Numbered from the stretch's first letter, positions 1-7,328 are shown. The stretch: DNA of 21,293 nt from UBA668 sp049318165 (GCA_049318165.1 JBMOGW010000030.1:1-21293), one strand, 5' to 3'. Made by a program: numbers and translations. The notes: generated by a model from the letters alone, not told the origin.

Positions 1-54
1 CAGAGCAGGGGACTCATAATCCCTGGGTCGTGGGTTCGATACCCACCCGCCCCA
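1..54 (+). tRNA. tRNA with CAT anticodon (Met or Ile2), 3' part
   Basis: The window opens inside a tRNA gene. The 3' half of the D stem is at 3-6. The anticodon stem is GGGGA (8-12) with TCCCT (20-24), closing the loop CTCATAA with anticodon CAT at 15-17. The T arm is GTGGG-TTCGATA-CCCAC (30-46). The 3' acceptor strand CCGCCCC is at 47-53 and discriminator A at 54. CCA is not encoded, since CCG follows. CAT can be elongator Met, initiator Met or lysidine-modified Ile2. The anticodon arm, with a G-T closing pair, resembles elongator Met/Ile2 types, but without the 5' half I cannot decide. The acceptor 5' strand, predicted GGGGCGG, lies outside the window. Confidence 0.93.
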
Positions 55-74
55 CCGTGTGCCAGGCTGGCGTC

Positions 75-257
75 GTGGATGCCGACGGCCCGCCCGATCC
101 CGACGATCCGAACTCGGCGTATCGACGCGCGTTCTCGATCGTGCAGATGCAGTCGTACGGCGCGATGTCGGGCGAGTCCCGTCGCACGCGGCGCTGGCTG
201 CTGGTGCTCATCGTCGCTCTCGTGGCGTTCGTCGTCGTGCTGGCCGTCGTGTCCTGA
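75..257 (+). CDS. small single-TM membrane protein, unknown function
   Basis: About 60 residues. An acidic, Pro/Asp-rich start (DGPPDPDDPN) is followed by an amphipathic stretch and a basic patch (RRTRR). One strongly hydrophobic C-terminal helix runs almost to the stop. The predicted topology is N-in with the basic patch at the membrane face. Codon third positions are G/C-rich throughout, unlike a chance ORF. The start is uncertain: the frame stays open back through the tRNA, which cannot be coding, so I use GTG 75. GTG 57 and ATG 147 are alternatives, and none has a clear ribosome-binding site. It converges on the gene ending at 275 with a 17-nt gap. No family recognised. Confidence 0.5.
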   Translation: MDADGPPDPDDPNSAYRRAFSIVQMQSYGAMSGESRRTRRWLLVLIVALVAFVVVLAVVS

Positions 258-274
258 CGCGCCGGCCCGGACGC

Positions 275-646
275 TCAGGCGGCGGGGCGCACGGGTCGGT
301 GCTGCACTCGCCGTATGGAGGTGCGCTTGGCACGGACGGTGGCACCGAGCGAACCGACTGCCTGGTCCCAGTCACGCTCGGACCGTGCCCGCAGGTGCTC
401 GCTGACGTCGTCGAGCACCGCCCGCACGATCGCTCTGGTCATCTCGTCGGCCTCGTCGGCCGCCATTCCGCCCAGGCCGCACAACACGTCGCGGCCGGCG
501 TAGTCGTCGATCGGCTCGGTGGTCGCAAGACGATGCAGCACGTCGGCAGCATCGAGCAACGCCCTGGCCGAGATCAGCAGGAGCGCGGCCTGCGGCGCGT
601 CGCCGGCCGCCGCCTCGACGGATCGGGACCTCACTCGCAGCGTCAT
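275..646 (-). CDS. hypothetical helical protein (123 aa)
   Basis: A soluble, Ala/Asp/Arg-rich protein predicted to be largely helical. It has no TM segment, no signal peptide and no motif I recognise. Codon use is strongly G/C-ending. I choose ATG 646 because GAGAGGGG, a purine-rich Shine-Dalgarno-like run, lies a few nucleotides upstream. The in-frame ATG at 688 has none. It is the last gene of a three-gene minus-strand group (1606, 1016, 646), 76 nt downstream of its neighbour. It is one of the few genes here whose start looks SD-led. The function cannot be inferred. Confidence 0.6.
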   Translation of the reverse strand: MTLRVRSRSVEAAAGDAPQAALLLISARALLDAADVLHRLATTEPIDDYAGRDVLCGLGGMAADEADEMTRAIVRAVLDDVSEHLRARSERDWDQAVGSLGATVRAKRTSIRRVQHRPVRPAA

Positions 647-722
647 CCTTGCCACCCCTCTCGCCACACGGGGGAACAGGACGATCATCGCGCCGACCGC
701 GCTCGGCGTCCAGCACCGACGG

Positions 723-1016
723 TCAGTGGTGGTGACCCTCGTGATCGTGATCGTGGTCGTGGCTGTGGGACTGCTCCTCGATCGCGTCGAGGAACGCCTC
801 CACGTCGTGGTCCTCGCCGCCGACCAGCCAGATGACGAGTTCGTCCTCGTTGCCGTCGTCGTCCTCGTCCTGCCACGGGAGCATGCCTTCGACGCTGTAG
901 CGGTCGACGGTGATGTCGTCGTCGTCCTCGTCGTTCACCGGGGCGACGATGGCCAGCTCGACCTCGGCGTCCGGCGGCTGGTCCTTGAGCATGTCGATCA
1001 GTTCACTCACGCGCAT
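723..1016 (-). CDS. small acidic protein with His-rich C-terminal tail
   Basis: 97 residues. The N-terminus has the short pattern xVxELIxxLxxxPPDAEV, common in small bacterial and phage-type proteins of unknown function. The middle is very acidic, with runs of Asp/Glu. The last 15 or so residues alternate His with Asp/Ser and end in HHH, a likely divalent-metal-binding tail (Ni, Zn or Co). ATG 1016 is preferred because TACACT (1023-1028 on the complement) ends 6 nt upstream, giving a leaderless start. The upstream ATG 1055 would overlap the neighbouring gene. It lies 20 nt downstream of the gene ending at 1037 and could also be read through from it. Confidence 0.72.
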   Translation of the reverse strand: MRVSELIDMLKDQPPDAEVELAIVAPVNDEDDDDITVDRYSVEGMLPWQDEDDDGNEDELVIWLVGGEDHDVEAFLDAIEEQSHSHDHDHDHEGHHH

Positions 1017-1022
1017 GGGGCG

Positions 1023-1028
1023 AGTGTA
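1023..1028 (-). promoter_or_regulatory. -10 element (TACACT) for the 1016 gene
   Basis: TACACT on the minus strand matches TAnnnT. Six nucleotides separate it from ATG 1016, so a transcript would start at or next to the start codon. It sits between the upstream stop and this start. Confidence 0.45.
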
Positions 1029-1036
1029 CGTGCTGG

Positions 1037-1606
1037 TCAGTCGTCGCCGAGCCACTCATCGGCGCGGTCGAGCAGATACAGGCTCACGTCGCGGCAGCGG
1101 TCGAGCGTGTCACAGAACGCCTTGTCATTGGCGAGGTACACGTCGGACAGGTCGATCGGGATGCGCGCGATCATGCTCAGGCTGCGTTCCGGTGCATCCG
1201 TGACGCTGGCGAAGCTGTCGATGGCCGACACTTCGATCGGCAGCGACACGCCACCCACGCCGGCGACATCGGTGGCGAGCACCAGCAGGTCGGGCGGGTG
1301 CGGCAGCGGCGGCAGCGTCCACGTGAAGATCAGCGGGAACGTGAAGCCGCGAGGCGGCTCGTCCTCCGGATCGGGCAGCTTCAGCACCTCGTCCTCGAAG
1401 CCGAGCAGGGCCCGCGGGTCCACTTCCAGCGACATGTGCAGGTCGATGGGTCCGTTGCACGCCTCCTCGGGGTGCAGGTCCACCTCCCACAGCTGGCGCA
1501 GGGAGTACGTCTCCACGAAGTGCCGCTCGTCGTGCACGTGGAAGCCGTGATCGACCGCGTGCCCCTTCATGTCCGCCACGAATCCGGCCACGTCGATGAC
1601 TGCCAC
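1037..1606 (-). CDS. conserved-looking hypothetical protein (189 aa)
   Basis: Soluble, acidic, rich in Pro, Asp and Leu, with no signal peptide or TM segment. It has a His-rich N-terminal region (HAVDHGFHVHDERHF) and beta-type alternating hydrophobic patterns in the middle. I do not recognise the family. GTG 1606 is chosen because TAGCCT lies 8 nt upstream on the minus strand and no Shine-Dalgarno is present. ATG 1570 is the alternative. The frame is open further upstream, but that would run into the divergent phosphatase gene. It is first in a minus-strand group and divergent from the IMPase-family gene, with only 27 nt between starts. Confidence 0.7.
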   Translation of the reverse strand: MAVIDVAGFVADMKGHAVDHGFHVHDERHFVETYSLRQLWEVDLHPEEACNGPIDLHMSLEVDPRALLGFEDEVLKLPDPEDEPPRGFTFPLIFTWTLPPLPHPPDLLVLATDVAGVGGVSLPIEVSAIDSFASVTDAPERSLSMIARIPIDLSDVYLANDKAFCDTLDRCRDVSLYLLDRADEWLGDD

Positions 1607-1633
1607 GAGGGGGCAGGCTACCGTGCAGCCCCG
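1596..1633. promoter_or_regulatory. overlapping divergent promoters (bidirectional -10)
   Basis: On the plus strand, ATGACT (1596-1601) and TACCGT (1619-1624) have a 17-nt spacer and precede ATG 1634 by 9 nt. On the minus strand, TAGCCT (1620 down to 1615) precedes GTG 1606 by 8 nt. The two -10 hexamers face each other and share the TA at 1619-1620. Both imply near-leaderless transcripts. Confidence 0.5.
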
Positions 1634-2386
1634 ATGAACCAGGACCGTTTGCGTGTGCTGCACGAGGTTGCCGATGCGGTGGCCGCAGCGTTCGCCGAGG
1701 TACGCGACTTCGGCCCGTCCGGCATGCGGGACGGCCAGTACGCACTCGACGTGGTGGCCAACGATGCCGCGCTGCCGCTGCTGAGGGCCGCCGGCCTGGG
1801 TGTGCTCTCGGAGGAGAGCGAGTTCGAGCCCGGCACCTCGGGCGAGGTGGCGGTGATCGACCCGATCGACGGCAGCACCAACGCCAGCCGCGGACTGCCG
1901 TGGTTCGCGACGGCGATCTGCGTGGTCGATATCGACGGGCCGTCGGTGTCGTTGGTGGTGAACCAGGCGAGCGGCGATCGGTTCTGGGCGGTCCGCGGCG
2001 AGGGCGCGTGGCGCAACGGCGAGCGGATCCGTCCGTCGGCCTGCACCGAGGTGGGGGAGAGCATCGTGTCGCTCAACGGCCTGCCGCCGCAGCCGCTCGG
2101 CTACCGCCAGAGCCGGGTGTACGGGGCGGCGGCGCTGGACCTGTGCATGGTGGCGTGCGGCGTGATGGACGGCTTCGTCGACTGCGACGACCGCTCGCCC
2201 GGCGGCGCCCATGGCGTGTGGGACTACCTGGCGAGCACGCTGATCCTGCGCGAGGCCGGCGCCCACGTGGTGGACCTGCACGGCCGCGACCTGGTGCACC
2301 TCGAGCACGACGAGCGCCGCACTCCGGTTGCGGCAGCGACCCCGGAACTACTGGAGTCGCTGCTGGCGGCGCGCCTGACCAGCTGA
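1634..2386 (+). CDS. inositol monophosphatase (SuhB/IMPase) family phosphatase
   Basis: 250 residues, normal for the family. This is a Mg2+-dependent sugar or inositol phosphate phosphatase. Visible motifs are the LSEES metal-ligand glutamates (60-61), the signature DPIDGST (76-82, with D76 and D79 as metal ligands), and GVWDYLA (195-201) carrying the distal aspartate D197. The substrate could be inositol phosphate, histidinol phosphate, fructose bisphosphate or PAP; motifs alone do not separate these. The start at ATG 1634 follows a TACCGT hexamer by 9 nt with no SD. The gene is divergent from the unknown gene at 1606 and convergent with the desaturase, with a 7-nt gap. Confidence 0.92.
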   Translation: MNQDRLRVLHEVADAVAAAFAEVRDFGPSGMRDGQYALDVVANDAALPLLRAAGLGVLSEESEFEPGTSGEVAVIDPIDGSTNASRGLPWFATAICVVDIDGPSVSLVVNQASGDRFWAVRGEGAWRNGERIRPSACTEVGESIVSLNGLPPQPLGYRQSRVYGAAALDLCMVACGVMDGFVDCDDRSPGGAHGVWDYLASTLILREAGAHVVDLHGRDLVHLEHDERRTPVAAATPELLESLLAARLTS

Positions 2387-2393
2387 CGTCGGG

Positions 2394-3323
2394 TCACCAC
2401 ACGACGGGGCCGGTGGCCGCCACTGCGCTGCCCTCGGCCCGGACGCCCTTGGCGACCATGTCCTCCGCGACGTCGCGCCACAGCGCGCGAAGGTGGTAGT
2501 GCGGCACGCGCGGGAACATGTGGTGCATCGCGTGATGGTCGTGGCCGCGGATGAGCCAGCGCGACCCCGGGAACACCGCGACACGCGTGTCGGCGTAACG
2601 GCCGGTGTGCGACGCAGGGTGATGCGGGTACCAGGCGAAGATGAACAGCAGCCAAGCCGCTTGGAGGCGGGCGGGCACGTACCACAGCAGCAGCACCGGC
2701 CAGCCGACCCCGAGCAGAAAGGCGGCCAGCAGGACGAGGTGGGTGAGCGCCCAGAACCGCACCTGGCTGAGTCCTTCGCTGCGGTCGTTGCCGGCGGCGA
2801 GCGAGCGGCGGAGCTGTGCGGGCAGCAGGCGGCGAGTCGGCGGGACGAGCGCGACGACCGGGAGGAACAGGTTGACGGCGACGACGGCCAGCCACTTCGC
2901 CGGAAGTGCGGCCAAGCGGCCGTCGGTGAAGTGGTCGGGGTCGCGGTCCGGGTCGTTGGTGAAGGCGTGGTGGCGCATGTGCGAGCCGCGGTGTGCCGCG
3001 AACGAGATGCCGACCGGGATGCTGCACAACCGGCCGATGAGGTCCTCGAGGCGCTTGCCCTTGGGCTGCGAGCCCGTGATGTTGCGGTGCACCGCCTCGT
3101 GCATCGGCATGTAGAACGTGGTGGCCAGCACGGTGTTGACGATCAGTCCGATCCACAACGGGATGGCGCCGGCGATGCCGAGGGCGAGCACCGTGGTCCA
3201 CGCGGCGGCGAACACCACGAACGTGACGACGATGCGCCACTGGAACCCGCCCCAGTACTTCGCTGCGTGCTGGTGCTCGGCGCGCAGCACCATTCGATCG
3301 GTGCCGATGGCGTCGCTGGACAT
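2394..3323 (-). CDS. membrane fatty acid desaturase family protein
   Basis: 309 residues; di-iron membrane desaturase/hydroxylase superfamily (PF00487). Three histidine clusters are present: HEAVH (75-79), HRGSHMRHH (111-119) and HDHHAMHH (261-268). Hydrophobic hairpins lie around 30-70 and 145-160/190-230. It probably inserts double bonds into acyl chains of membrane lipids. A carotenoid hydroxylase/ketolase-type substrate is a weaker alternative. ATG 3323 is supported by a good Shine-Dalgarno, AGGGGG with 7 nt spacing. Unlike most neighbours, it appears to have a leader, including a small hairpin at 3343-3356. Cold induction would be usual for the family but is not shown here. Confidence 0.9.
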   Translation of the reverse strand: MSSDAIGTDRMVLRAEHQHAAKYWGGFQWRIVVTFVVFAAAWTTVLALGIAGAIPLWIGLIVNTVLATTFYMPMHEAVHRNITGSQPKGKRLEDLIGRLCSIPVGISFAAHRGSHMRHHAFTNDPDRDPDHFTDGRLAALPAKWLAVVAVNLFLPVVALVPPTRRLLPAQLRRSLAAGNDRSEGLSQVRFWALTHLVLLAAFLLGVGWPVLLLWYVPARLQAAWLLFIFAWYPHHPASHTGRYADTRVAVFPGSRWLIRGHDHHAMHHMFPRVPHYHLRALWRDVAEDMVAKGVRAEGSAVAATGPVVW

Positions 3324-3328
3324 GACCG

Positions 3329-3336
3329 TTCCCCCT
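3329..3336 (-). promoter_or_regulatory. ribosome-binding site of the desaturase gene
   Basis: AGGGGGAA on the minus strand lies just upstream of ATG 3323. It is one of only a few clear Shine-Dalgarno sequences in this window and fixes the start of the desaturase. Confidence 0.7.
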
Positions 3337-3342
3337 GCGGCG

Positions 3343-3356
3343 GCACCCCCCGGTGC
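3343..3356 (-). other. small hairpin in the desaturase leader
   Basis: GCACC (3343-3347) and GGTGC (3352-3356) form a perfect 5-bp stem around a 4-nt loop, just upstream of the ribosome-binding site on the transcript. A role is unproven; chance GC-rich pairing is possible. Confidence 0.3.
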
Positions 3357-3413
3357 ACGCCTGGACCCATGTTGGCAGACCGACTGCCAGTTCTTCCACT
3401 CCGGGTGCACGGA

Positions 3414-3419
3414 TAGGCT
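3414..3419 (+). promoter_or_regulatory. -10 element (TAGGCT) for tRNA-Val
   Basis: TAGGCT lies 17 nt before the mature tRNA 5' end, so transcription would start about 10 nt upstream of the tRNA. The -35 region is not clear. Confidence 0.45.
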
Positions 3420-3436
3420 CGGTCTCCCGTTTCTCG

Positions 3437-3509
3437 GGGCGTATAGCTCAGTTGGTAGAGCGCTGCCTTTACATGGCAGTGGTCGGGGGTTCGAGTCCCT
3501 CTGCGCCCA
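3437..3509 (+). tRNA. tRNA-Val (TAC anticodon)
   Basis: A complete 73-nt cloverleaf. The acceptor GGGCGTA (3437-3443) pairs with TGCGCCC (3502-3508). The D arm contains AGTTGGTAGA. The anticodon stem CTGCC/GGCAG closes the loop TTTACAT with TAC at 3470-3472. The T arm is GGGGG-TTCGAGT-CCCTC (3485-3501), with one G-T pair. Discriminator A is at 3509. CCA is not encoded. The next gene starts 48 nt downstream with its own -10 hexamer. Confidence 0.97.
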
Positions 3510-3543
3510 CCCGTCCTTCGCCCGCAGCGTGCTCGGTCCGCGG

Positions 3544-3549
3544 TACGGT
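3544..3549 (+). promoter_or_regulatory. -10 element (TACGGT) for the 3558 gene
   Basis: TACGGT is followed by 8 nt and then GTG 3558. There is no Shine-Dalgarno, so the gene is probably leaderless. Confidence 0.45.
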
Positions 3550-3557
3550 CGGCGGCT

Positions 3558-4673
3558 GTGACGCCGTCCTCCACCGTGCGCATCGGCCTCGTCGGCACCA
3601 GCTGGTGGGCCGACTCGATGTACCTGCCCGCCTTGGCCGACCACCCGATCGGGCGGATCACGACACTGTGCGGGCGTGACCACGGCCGTGCCCGGGCGCT
3701 CGCCGACCGGTGGGGCGTCCCGGGTGTGTCGACCGACTGGCAGGCGATGCTGGACAGCGGCGACATCGACGCGGTGATCGTCGCGTCGCCGAACGAGACC
3801 CATCGCGACATCACGCTCGCTGCGCTCGAGCGCGGCCTGCCCGTGCTGTGCGAGAAGCCGATCGGCATGCACGACGCCGAGGCCCGGGAAATGGCCGACG
3901 CCGCACGGCGGGCCGGTGTCACCACGATGGTGCCGTTCACCTATCGGTACATGCCCACCAACCGCTTCGTCCATCAGTTGATCCACGACGGCTTCGTGGG
4001 TACGCCGTACCACCTGAGCATGCGCTACTTCGCCGGCTACGCCCGTGACGGCGAGTATGCGTGGCGCTTCGACGAATCCGTCGCGGGGTCGGGCCTTCTC
4101 GGCGACCTCGGTTCGCACTGGCTCGACATGGCCCGCTGGTTCCTCGGTGAGGTGACCGCCGTCAGCGCGCACAGTGACCGTTTCGTGCCTCGCGCGCCGC
4201 GGCCGGATGGTGGCGACTACGCCCGCGCCGAGGACCATGCGGTGATCGCCGTGCGCTTCGAGTCCGGGGCGTCGGCCACGCTGCAGATCAGCGCGATCGC
4301 CTGGGAGGGCACACCGTTCGGGCAGGTGCACGAACTCGACGTGCACGGCAGTGACGGCACACTGCATGCGCGGAACGACTGGGACACGGTGCAGGAGGTG
4401 CGTGGGCTGCAGGCGGGGCAGACGGGGCCGGCGCCCGTGTTGCAGGTGCCCGACTCGCTGTGGGAGGGAGCACCCCGCGCGACTGTGCACGACACGTACC
4501 GGCACGTGTTCCGGCGTACGGAGGCGATGACCCGCGGCTGGGTGACGGCCGTGTCGGAGGGGCGAATGGTGGACCCCGACATCGCCACCGGCGCGCGGGT
4601 GCAGGAACTGGTCGACGCCGCGGCGCGCAGTGCGGCCGCCGACGGCGCGTGGCAATCGACGCCTGCCGAGTAG
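3558..4673 (+). CDS. Gfo/Idh/MocA family oxidoreductase
   Basis: 371 residues. An N-terminal NAD(P)-binding Rossmann fold (IGLVGTSWWA, 9-18) precedes the family's CEKP motif (98-101, with catalytic K100). The C-terminal alpha/beta domain carries GDLGSHWLD (182-190), supplying the conserved H187 and D190. Members oxidise or reduce sugars, inositols and related polyols using a nicotinamide cofactor. The exact substrate is not predictable here. It starts at GTG 3558, 8 nt after TACGGT. It lies between tRNA-Val and the convergent P-type ATPase gene, an 18-nt gap, and is probably monocistronic. A second, distant family member lies at 14096-15136. Confidence 0.92.
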   Translation: MTPSSTVRIGLVGTSWWADSMYLPALADHPIGRITTLCGRDHGRARALADRWGVPGVSTDWQAMLDSGDIDAVIVASPNETHRDITLAALERGLPVLCEKPIGMHDAEAREMADAARRAGVTTMVPFTYRYMPTNRFVHQLIHDGFVGTPYHLSMRYFAGYARDGEYAWRFDESVAGSGLLGDLGSHWLDMARWFLGEVTAVSAHSDRFVPRAPRPDGGDYARAEDHAVIAVRFESGASATLQISAIAWEGTPFGQVHELDVHGSDGTLHARNDWDTVQEVRGLQAGQTGPAPVLQVPDSLWEGAPRATVHDTYRHVFRRTEAMTRGWVTAVSEGRMVDPDIATGARVQELVDAAARSAAADGAWQSTPAE

Positions 4674-4691
4674 CGGTTCCGGCGGGCTTCG

Positions 4692-7322
4692 TCAGGTGCT
4701 GCCTGCCGGTCCGATCGGCTGGTGGTGGCTCCACCGTGCGGCCAGGCGGTGCACGCGGTGCGCCTCGGTGCGTTGCAGGGAGGCGGCGGCGATCGCATCG
4801 TTGGACCGCTGGAACCAGTACTTCGCCACCTCGACCGCCACCAGGTACGTGACGACGAAGGCCACCAGCACGCCGAAGAACGCCGGCCGCAACGGCGAGA
4901 AGCCGAGCGGTTCGTGCAGGGGGCTCTGCGGGATCGCGATGCCGACCGCCACCACGCCGAGGGCCGACAGCAGCAGAGGGCGGGACGGTCGGCTGCGCAG
5001 GAATGGCACCCGACGCGTGCGGATCGCGAACACGATCAGTGTCTGAGTGGCGAGCGATTCGACGAACCAGCCCGACCGGAACTCCGGCGCCGCGGCATCG
5101 AACACCCACAGCATCACCATGAACGTCGCGAAGTCGAACACCGAGCTGATCGGACCGAAACGGATCATGAACCGCCGGATGAACCCGATGTCCCAGTGCG
5201 ACGGCCGTTGCAGTTGCTCGGGGTCGACGTGGTCGGTGGGGATCGTCATCTGACTCGTGTCGTAGAGCAGGTTGTTGAGCAGGATCTGGAACGGCAGCAT
5301 CGGCAGGAACGGCAGGAACGCGGCGGCGACCGTCACGCTGAACATGTTCCCGAAGTTCGACGATGTGCCCATCAGCACGTATTTGATGGTGTTGGCGAAG
5401 ATCCGCCGTCCCTCGGCCACGCCACCGGCGAGCACGTCGAGATCCTGTTCGAGCAGGATGATGTCGGCCGCATCCTTCGCCACGTCGGTCGCCGAATCCA
5501 CGCTGATGCCGACGTCGGCGTGGTGCAGCGCCAGGGCGTCGTTCACGCCATCGCCGAGGAACGCCACCGCAGCCCCGGCCTGCCGCTCCGCACGCAGGAT
5601 GCGGGCCTTCTGCTCGGGCGACACGCGGGCGAAGATCGTGGCTGCGTGCACCGCTGCGGGCAGGTCGGCGTCGCTCAACGCCGCCACCTGGGTGCCGGTG
5701 AGCGTCCCGCCCGACTCGAGGCCGAGGGTGGCACACACGTGCTCCGCCACCAGCGGGTTGTCGCCGGTGACGATCTTGACGGTGATGCCGAGGTCGCGCA
5801 GGCGAGCCAGCGCAGCACTCGCCGACGGCTTCGGCCGGTCGAGGAACATCAGGAAGCCGACGAGGGCCAACCCCTGCTCGTCGGCGGGGGAGAGCGTGTC
5901 GAGCCCTGGTGCGGCGCGTCGAGCCACGGCCACGACACGCAGCCCCGACGTGAAGGCATCGTGCAGCACGGCCTCGGCCGCGGGCGAGACGTCGACGCAC
6001 CGCGCCAGCACCGCCTCGGGCGCGCCCTTCAGGATCAGTGACCGCTCGCCGTCGCGCTCGACGAGCACCGACCCGCATTGGCGCTCGTGGTCGAACGGCA
6101 CGGCGTCGATGCGCCGGTAGGCCGCAGCGGCATCGGCGGGGGCGCTGGGTGACTCCCAGAGCGCGACGTCGAGCGGGTTACCGCCGACCGCCACGCCTCC
6201 CGTCACGGTGGCCTCGTTGCACACCAGGCCGAGCGAGTGCACGCCCGCGTCGTCGGCCCCGGTGGTGTCGACCGAGCGGTCGAGGCTGATGTGCCCGTCC
6301 GTCAGCGTGCCCGTCTTGTCGGTGAACAGCACGTCGATGTCGCCGAGGTCCTCGATGCAGACCAGTCGTTTCACCAGGACGCGTTGCTGCGCGAGACGGC
6401 GGGAACCGGTGGCGAGGCTGGTCGACACGACCGCCGGCAACAGCTGCGGGGTGATGCCGACGGCGACTGCGAGCGAGAACAGGACCGCGTCGATGAACGG
6501 CCGGCCGAGCACGAGGTTGATCACGAAGATCGTCACGCTCAGCACCGCGCCGACCTTGGCGAGCAGGCCCGAGAACCGGGTGAGGCCGAGCTGGAACTCG
6601 GTGGCCGGGTGTCGCTCGCCCAGTCCCGCTGCGATCCGTCCGAACTCCGTGCGCGGACCGGTGGTGACGACCACGGCAGTCGCCACGCCCGAGTGGACCA
6701 CCGTGCCCATGAACAGGCACGACCGCCACTCGGCCAACGGTGCGTCCGCGGGCACCGCGTCGTTGGTCTTCTCCGCCGCGATCGGTTCGCCCGTCAGCAG
6801 TGACTCGTCGCAGGTGAGTTCGTTCGCCTCCATGATGCGCAGGTCCGCCGGCACGATGGAACCGACACCCAGTTGCACCACGTCGCCGGGCACGAGGTGG
6901 GTGACCTCCACGCTCGTGGGCGTGCCGCCGCGCACCGTCGTCACCAGGTGGCGGATCTCGGAGTGCATCGCCTCCGCCGCCCGCTCGGCCCGGTACTCGT
7001 TGACGAAGCCGAGTCCGACCGACGCCGCGACGATGACGGCGATGATCGAGGCGTCGAGTTGCTCACCGACGACGGCCGACACCGCGGCCGCCGACAACAG
7101 CAGCCACAGCAGCGGGCTGCGGAGTTGCCGGCTGAGCACCGACCAGGCGCTCGCGTGATGCGTGCGGACCGCGTTCGGCCCGAAGCGTGCCGTGCGCTCG
7201 GTGACGGTGGCGTCGTCGAGGCCGTCCGTCCCGCTGCCCAACGCGGTCAGCACGGCGGACACGGCGGCACCGGAGGCGACCTGCAGCGTCATGCGGTCCT
7301 GCACAACACCGGGGTCGATCAC
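4692..7322 (-). CDS. MgtA-like (P3B) cation-transporting P-type ATPase
   Basis: 876 residues, close to MgtA/MgtB length. The N-terminal cation-ATPase domain is followed by an actuator domain with LTGE (176-179). The phosphorylation site is DKTGT (D335), with KGAPE (432-436) in the nucleotide domain, TGD (519-521) and GDGVND (590-595) in the hinge. About ten TM helices are expected. The TM5-6 region, with FGNMF and then NLLYDTSQ (684-691), closely matches Mg2+-importing ATPases. An oddity is that the TM4 motif reads PQLLP, with Gln at 293 where MgtA has PEMLP. The start is GTG 7322, 6 nt after CATACT on the minus strand; the frame opens at 7349. It is convergent with the Gfo gene and divergent from the lipoprotein gene. 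Confidence 0.9.
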   Translation of the reverse strand: MIDPGVVQDRMTLQVASGAAVSAVLTALGSGTDGLDDATVTERTARFGPNAVRTHHASAWSVLSRQLRSPLLWLLLSAAAVSAVVGEQLDASIIAVIVAASVGLGFVNEYRAERAAEAMHSEIRHLVTTVRGGTPTSVEVTHLVPGDVVQLGVGSIVPADLRIMEANELTCDESLLTGEPIAAEKTNDAVPADAPLAEWRSCLFMGTVVHSGVATAVVVTTGPRTEFGRIAAGLGERHPATEFQLGLTRFSGLLAKVGAVLSVTIFVINLVLGRPFIDAVLFSLAVAVGITPQLLPAVVSTSLATGSRRLAQQRVLVKRLVCIEDLGDIDVLFTDKTGTLTDGHISLDRSVDTTGADDAGVHSLGLVCNEATVTGGVAVGGNPLDVALWESPSAPADAAAAYRRIDAVPFDHERQCGSVLVERDGERSLILKGAPEAVLARCVDVSPAAEAVLHDAFTSGLRVVAVARRAAPGLDTLSPADEQGLALVGFLMFLDRPKPSASAALARLRDLGITVKIVTGDNPLVAEHVCATLGLESGGTLTGTQVAALSDADLPAAVHAATIFARVSPEQKARILRAERQAGAAVAFLGDGVNDALALHHADVGISVDSATDVAKDAADIILLEQDLDVLAGGVAEGRRIFANTIKYVLMGTSSNFGNMFSVTVAAAFLPFLPMLPFQILLNNLLYDTSQMTIPTDHVDPEQLQRPSHWDIGFIRRFMIRFGPISSVFDFATFMVMLWVFDAAAPEFRSGWFVESLATQTLIVFAIRTRRVPFLRSRPSRPLLLSALGVVAVGIAIPQSPLHEPLGFSPLRPAFFGVLVAFVVTYLVAVEVAKYWFQRSNDAIAAASLQRTEAHRVHRLAARWSHHQPIGPAGST

Positions 7323-7328
7323 ACCTGC

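Noticed and set aside
1..54. tRNA 3' end as an integration (att) site for a mobile element
   Set aside because: No integrase gene, no direct repeat of the tRNA 3' end that I can find in the window, and downstream genes have the same codon character as the rest.
14..211. Minus-strand open frame ending in a VGIEPTTQGL-type sequence
   Set aside because: This is the well-known false translation of a tRNA gene read backwards. It overlaps the tRNA at 1-54 and is antisense to the small membrane protein.
885..945. GTC/GTCGTC-rich simple repeat on the plus strand
   Set aside because: It is explained by consecutive Asp/Glu codons of the acidic minus-strand protein. No longer-range repeat structure is present.
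519..1550. A 343-codon plus-strand open frame
   Set aside because: It runs antisense to three minus-strand genes with better codon use. Its composition is Val/Ser-rich low complexity from GTC-type repeats opposite Asp codons.
3143..3940. Minus-strand frames containing a DSNPRPLPCK-like sequence across the tRNA-Val region
   Set aside because: It is reverse translation through tRNA-Val, a common annotation artefact. It is antisense to the oxidoreductase gene and overlaps the desaturase.
2394..4655. A 753-codon minus-strand frame fused to the desaturase
   Set aside because: The first 440 or so codons are antisense to the Gfo/Idh/MocA gene and cross tRNA-Val. Only the part from ATG 3323, with its SD, is a real gene.
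4674..4691. Possible terminator between the Gfo gene and the P-type ATPase
   Set aside because: The 18-nt gap has no convincing inverted repeat or T tract.
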